A DNA stretch of 64,000 nucleotides, taken from assembly GCA_017415165.1 (NCBI GenBank), contig JAFQIY010000041.1:186001-250000 (forward strand), read 5' to 3'. Under the pieces are notes generated by a model. The model made no database searches. It saw only the letters and a list, made by a program, of their open reading frames with translations, and had not been told where the DNA came from. The stretch comes from Oscillospiraceae bacterium (GTDB lineage: Bacteria > Bacillota > Clostridia > Oscillospirales > Ruminococcaceae). This document shows positions 61,292 through 64,000 of the stretch, in pieces. The translations under genes were made by a program, and so were the position numbers. Numbering within the stretch: the stretch's first letter is position 1; each line of letters opens with the position of its first letter.

Positions 61292-61579
61292 TTATCCAGG
61301 TCCAAAAACGCCTGTCCAAAAGAAACTCAAATAAATAATTAACCAAAGTATATACAAAATAACATATCCAACTAATTGAGCAATAACAAGCAATACCTTT
61401 TTGACCTTTGATTTGTTCAAGATTGCCATAGCCTTTATTGTAAAAACAATTATAGCTACACCGCCTATTAAATATAATCCCCTAAACAGCATTAATAAGC
61501 CGTCAGCAAAAACGGCAGTACAGGAGATAAGGAAAAGCACAAAGGATATAAGTTCGTATTTCTTAAAATATTCATTCAT
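61292..61579 (-). CDS. Hypothetical small membrane protein
   Basis: A 95-residue protein with three hydrophobic segments (about 10-30, 34-52, 60-88). No family recognised. It starts with ATG 61579 behind AGGAGT and lies 24 bases downstream of metH in the same direction, so it may be read from the metH transcript. AT content is above that of metH. Confidence 0.6.
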   Translation of the reverse strand: MNEYFKKYELISFVLFLISCTAVFADGLLMLFRGLYLIGGVAIIVFTIKAMAILNKSKVKKVLLVIAQLVGYVILYILWLIIYLSFFWTGVFGPG

Positions 61580-61603
61580 ATTATTTGACTCCTTGATGCT
61601 GAC

Positions 61604-63994
61604 TTACTCCGCATAAATCTTCTTGGCAATATCAACTGTTTCCTTTGCGTCCTTTGCATAGTAGTCGGCGCCGATTTTTTCGGCATATTCGGGGGTAAGA
61701 ACTGCTCCGCCTACTACGATTTTGCAGGGGACGTTCTTTTCGTGGAGAAGCTTGATTGTGTCCTCCATTGCGCCGAGGGTTGTGGTCATAAGTGCGGACA
61801 GGCCAACAAGCTTTACGCTGTGGGAAACAGCCGCTTCAACAACTGTTTCGGGTGGGACATCCTTGCCGAGGTCGATTACGTCAAAGCCGTAATTTTCAAG
61901 GAGCACCTTGACGATATTTTTGCCGATATCGTGGATATCGCCCTTTACGGTTGCAAGTACAACCTTGCCCTTGCTGACAGTTTCGCCGCCTGCTGACATA
62001 TGGGATTTGATTACCTCAAATGCGGCTTGTGCAACGTTTGCCGCCATAATAAGCTGTGGCAGGAAGATTTTGCCTTGTTCAAACTCTGCACCTGCTTTGT
62101 CAAGTGCGGGGATAAGCATATTGTCAACGATGTCCATTGTATCGTGGGTTTTAAGCAGTTCCTCGGTAATTTTTGCGCCCTCGGATTTAAGTCCGTTTGC
62201 GATTGCCGTTGGCAGGTCGGTTACTCCGCTTTTCTGCTGGACAGGTGCGGATGAGGTACTACTCATTGAGGTTGTCATACTGCTTTCGGCATAAGCGGCG
62301 ATAAACTCGCTTGCGTTTTCGTCGATGTTTGTCAGCAGCTTATATGCACGGACTGCACCTGTCATAAGTGCGGCGTTAGGGTTGATAATCGGCAGGTCAA
62401 GTCCGTTCGTGAGCGCCATTTGCAGGAAGTTGCAATTCACAAGCTCACGGTTTGGCAGACCGAATGAGATATTAGAAACACCGAGGACGGTTTTCAGTCC
62501 GAGGTCAGTTTTTACTCTATGGAGGGCGTTGATTGTTTCCATAACGGCTTTCTGCTCGGCAGATGCGGTCAGGGTCAGGCAGTCGATGAAAACGTCACGC
62601 TTAGGGATACCGATTTTCTGTGCACGGTCAAGGATTTTCTCTGCAATTGCGAAACGTCCGTCGGCTGTTTTCGGGATACCGCCTTCGTCAAGGGTGAGTC
62701 CCACAACTGCGGCGCCGTACTTCTTAACGAGAGGGAGGATTGCTTCGAGTGAGCCTTCTTCTCCGTTTACAGAGTTAACGATTGGCTTACCGTTATAGAT
62801 ACGGAGTGCTGCTTCGAGGACGTCAGGACGTGTTGAGTCAAGCTGCAAAGGCAAATCTGTTACGGACTGGATTGCCTTGACAACCTTGACCATCATTTCC
62901 TTTTCGTCGATATCGGGCAAACCGACATTAACGTCGAGAATATCTGCGCCTGCTTCAATCTGCTGGATAGCCTGATTGAGAATATAGTCGATATCTCCCC
63001 TTTTCAGTGCTTCCTTAAACAGCTTTTTACCTGTTGGGTTGATACGCTCGCCGATAATTCTCGGCTGGTTGATTTCAACAGTTTTTGCAGGTGTACAAAC
63101 TGCGGCTTCAAGCTGCACTTCTGGTCTGGTGTACTTCATACCGTCAAGCTTTTTCACAACTGCACGGATAAAATCGGGGTTTGTTCCGCAGCAGCCTCCA
63201 ACAAGCTTTACGCCGTATTTTACGAGGTTCACATAGCTTTCGGCAAATTCTTCGGGGGTTATATCGTATGTATTTGTTACAGGGTCGGGCAGACCTGCGT
63301 TTGCTTTTACAACGATTGGCAGGGTTGTCCACTTGGAAAGCTCGGCAACAACAGGCTCAAGCTCTCTTGGTCCGAGGGAGCAGTTTACGCCGATTGCGTC
63401 AACACCGAGACCTTCGAGGGTGATTGCCATTGAGGAGATTGCACAGCCTGTAAAGGTACGCATATTCTGCTCAAATGTCATTGTACAGATTATGGGCAGG
63501 TCGCAGTTTTCCTTTGCGGCAAGGACTGCGGCTTTAAGTTCATAGAGGTCGGTCATTGTTTCGAAAACAACAACGTCGGCTTCCTTGCCTGCTTTAATCT
63601 GCTCACGGAAAATGTCGTAGGCATCCTCAAAAGAGAGTGTTCCTGTGGGTTCAAGAAGCTGTCCGATTGGTCCGATATCGAGGGCAACGAGAGCCTTGTC
63701 CCCTACTGCATTTTTGGCGTTTGCAATTGCGGCGGGGATAATTTCGGCTACGGATTTGCCTGTTTCAGCAAGCTTATAGCGGTTTGCTCCGAATGTATTT
63801 GCGTAGACAAGCTGTGAGCCTGCGGAAACGTATGCACTGTGAATTTCGGTAAGCCATTCGGGCTTTGTAAGGTTAAGAAGTTCGGGTACTCCGCCTGTTT
63901 CGAGTCCCTTTGACTGGAGCATTGTGCCCATTGCGCCGTCAAGGAAAACAAACTCGTTTTCCGACAGCAATTTATAGAATTTTTCCTTTTTCAT
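61604..63994 (-). CDS. metH: Cobalamin-dependent methionine synthase without activation domain
   Basis: The 796-residue protein has the homocysteine-binding domain (LDGAMGTML at 18-26, zinc cysteines in IGVNCSLG and GGCCGTNP), the methyl-THF domain (GERINPTGKKLFKEALKRGD), a helical cap behind a Ser/Thr-rich linker, and the B12-binding domain (GDIHDIGKNIV, where His ligates cobalt, with VGGAVLTPEYAEKIGAD). Reactivation domain of about 340 residues found in E. coli MetH is absent, as is usual in Clostridia, where a separate protein does that job. It converts homocysteine to methionine. Start ATG 63994; binding site lies outside the window. Confidence 0.95.
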   Translation of the reverse strand: MKKEKFYKLLSENEFVFLDGAMGTMLQSKGLETGGVPELLNLTKPEWLTEIHSAYVSAGSQLVYANTFGANRYKLAETGKSVAEIIPAAIANAKNAVGDKALVALDIGPIGQLLEPTGTLSFEDAYDIFREQIKAGKEADVVVFETMTDLYELKAAVLAAKENCDLPIICTMTFEQNMRTFTGCAISSMAITLEGLGVDAIGVNCSLGPRELEPVVAELSKWTTLPIVVKANAGLPDPVTNTYDITPEEFAESYVNLVKYGVKLVGGCCGTNPDFIRAVVKKLDGMKYTRPEVQLEAAVCTPAKTVEINQPRIIGERINPTGKKLFKEALKRGDIDYILNQAIQQIEAGADILDVNVGLPDIDEKEMMVKVVKAIQSVTDLPLQLDSTRPDVLEAALRIYNGKPIVNSVNGEEGSLEAILPLVKKYGAAVVGLTLDEGGIPKTADGRFAIAEKILDRAQKIGIPKRDVFIDCLTLTASAEQKAVMETINALHRVKTDLGLKTVLGVSNISFGLPNRELVNCNFLQMALTNGLDLPIINPNAALMTGAVRAYKLLTNIDENASEFIAAYAESSMTTSMSSTSSAPVQQKSGVTDLPTAIANGLKSEGAKITEELLKTHDTMDIVDNMLIPALDKAGAEFEQGKIFLPQLIMAANVAQAAFEVIKSHMSAGGETVSKGKVVLATVKGDIHDIGKNIVKVLLENYGFDVIDLGKDVPPETVVEAAVSHSVKLVGLSALMTTTLGAMEDTIKLLHEKNVPCKIVVGGAVLTPEYAEKIGADYYAKDAKETVDIAKKIYAE

Positions 63995-64000
63995 TGACAG

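Overview
The window looks like chromosome of an anaerobic, spore-forming gut Clostridium, most likely Ruminococcaceae (Ruminococcus-like). This is an inference from gene content: SpoIIR, a YlmC/YmxH-type PRC-barrel protein, RecD2, a DivIVA-like coiled-coil protein, the GGGtGRT/Fe-S scaffold pair, a B12-dependent MetH without activation domain, pyruvate formate-lyase, AdhE, PduL-type phosphotransacylase and formate-tetrahydrofolate ligase. No taxonomic marker such as 16S rRNA is present.

Bases 1 to about 13,130 are an AT-rich accessory region, probably the right-hand part of an integrated conjugative or mobilisable element whose left part lies outside the window. It opens with a compact leader (25-codon peptide, two attenuator hairpins) before a truncated gene, and a divergent small-RNA-like transcript. 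Then come an XRE regulator, a 1-kb non-coding tract rich in unlike short palindromes, a Fic protein with its own operator, a Uma2 nuclease, a short XRE regulator divergent from ArdA antirestriction, small cargo genes including a tandem paralogue pair and a DUF262 protein, a serine recombinase, and a two-gene cassette (two-TM protein plus AlbA_2/Schlafen-type protein) that is a defence-system candidate.

From 13,150 onward the sequence is core-like. 13.2-16.2 kb: GGGtGRT pair and a membrane-anchored hydrolase. 16.2-23.2 kb: tRNA-His, -Arg and -Gly, tsf/rpsB, ylmC-like gene, mreB, comF, recD2. 23.3-26.7 kb: a pyruvate formate-lyase locus in which the glycyl-radical domain is a separate 79-residue gene, with a small relative of its N-terminus between the two halves. 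27-29.8 kb: HD-GYP protein and fructokinase. 30-36.3 kb: a 2,092-residue secreted transglutaminase-like/repeat protein. 36.4-39.7 kb: CPBP protease, four tandem DUF2975 paralogues, an 18-codon micro-ORF and an HTH regulator in one apparent operon. 40-42.7 kb: adhE with two Rex-like operators. 43.4-48.3 kb: histidine phosphatase, Nudix hydrolase, a Tet(M)-like translational GTPase fused to a YacP/Rae1-type NYN ribonuclease domain, and TrmO. 48.3-64 kb: pduL, a lipoprotein with a decayed downstream relative, fhs, a sigma factor, orphan fumarase beta subunit, DivIVA, spoIIR, tRNA-Thr, an ATPase, LUD protein, 2-hydroxyacyl-CoA-dehydratase-like protein, a FliD-like protein and metH.

Together the core genes suggest mixed-acid fermentation: PFL makes acetyl-CoA and formate, AdhE makes ethanol under NADH/NAD control (Rex), PduL can make acetyl phosphate, Fhs captures formate as formyl-THF, and MetH consumes the methyl end of that pathway.
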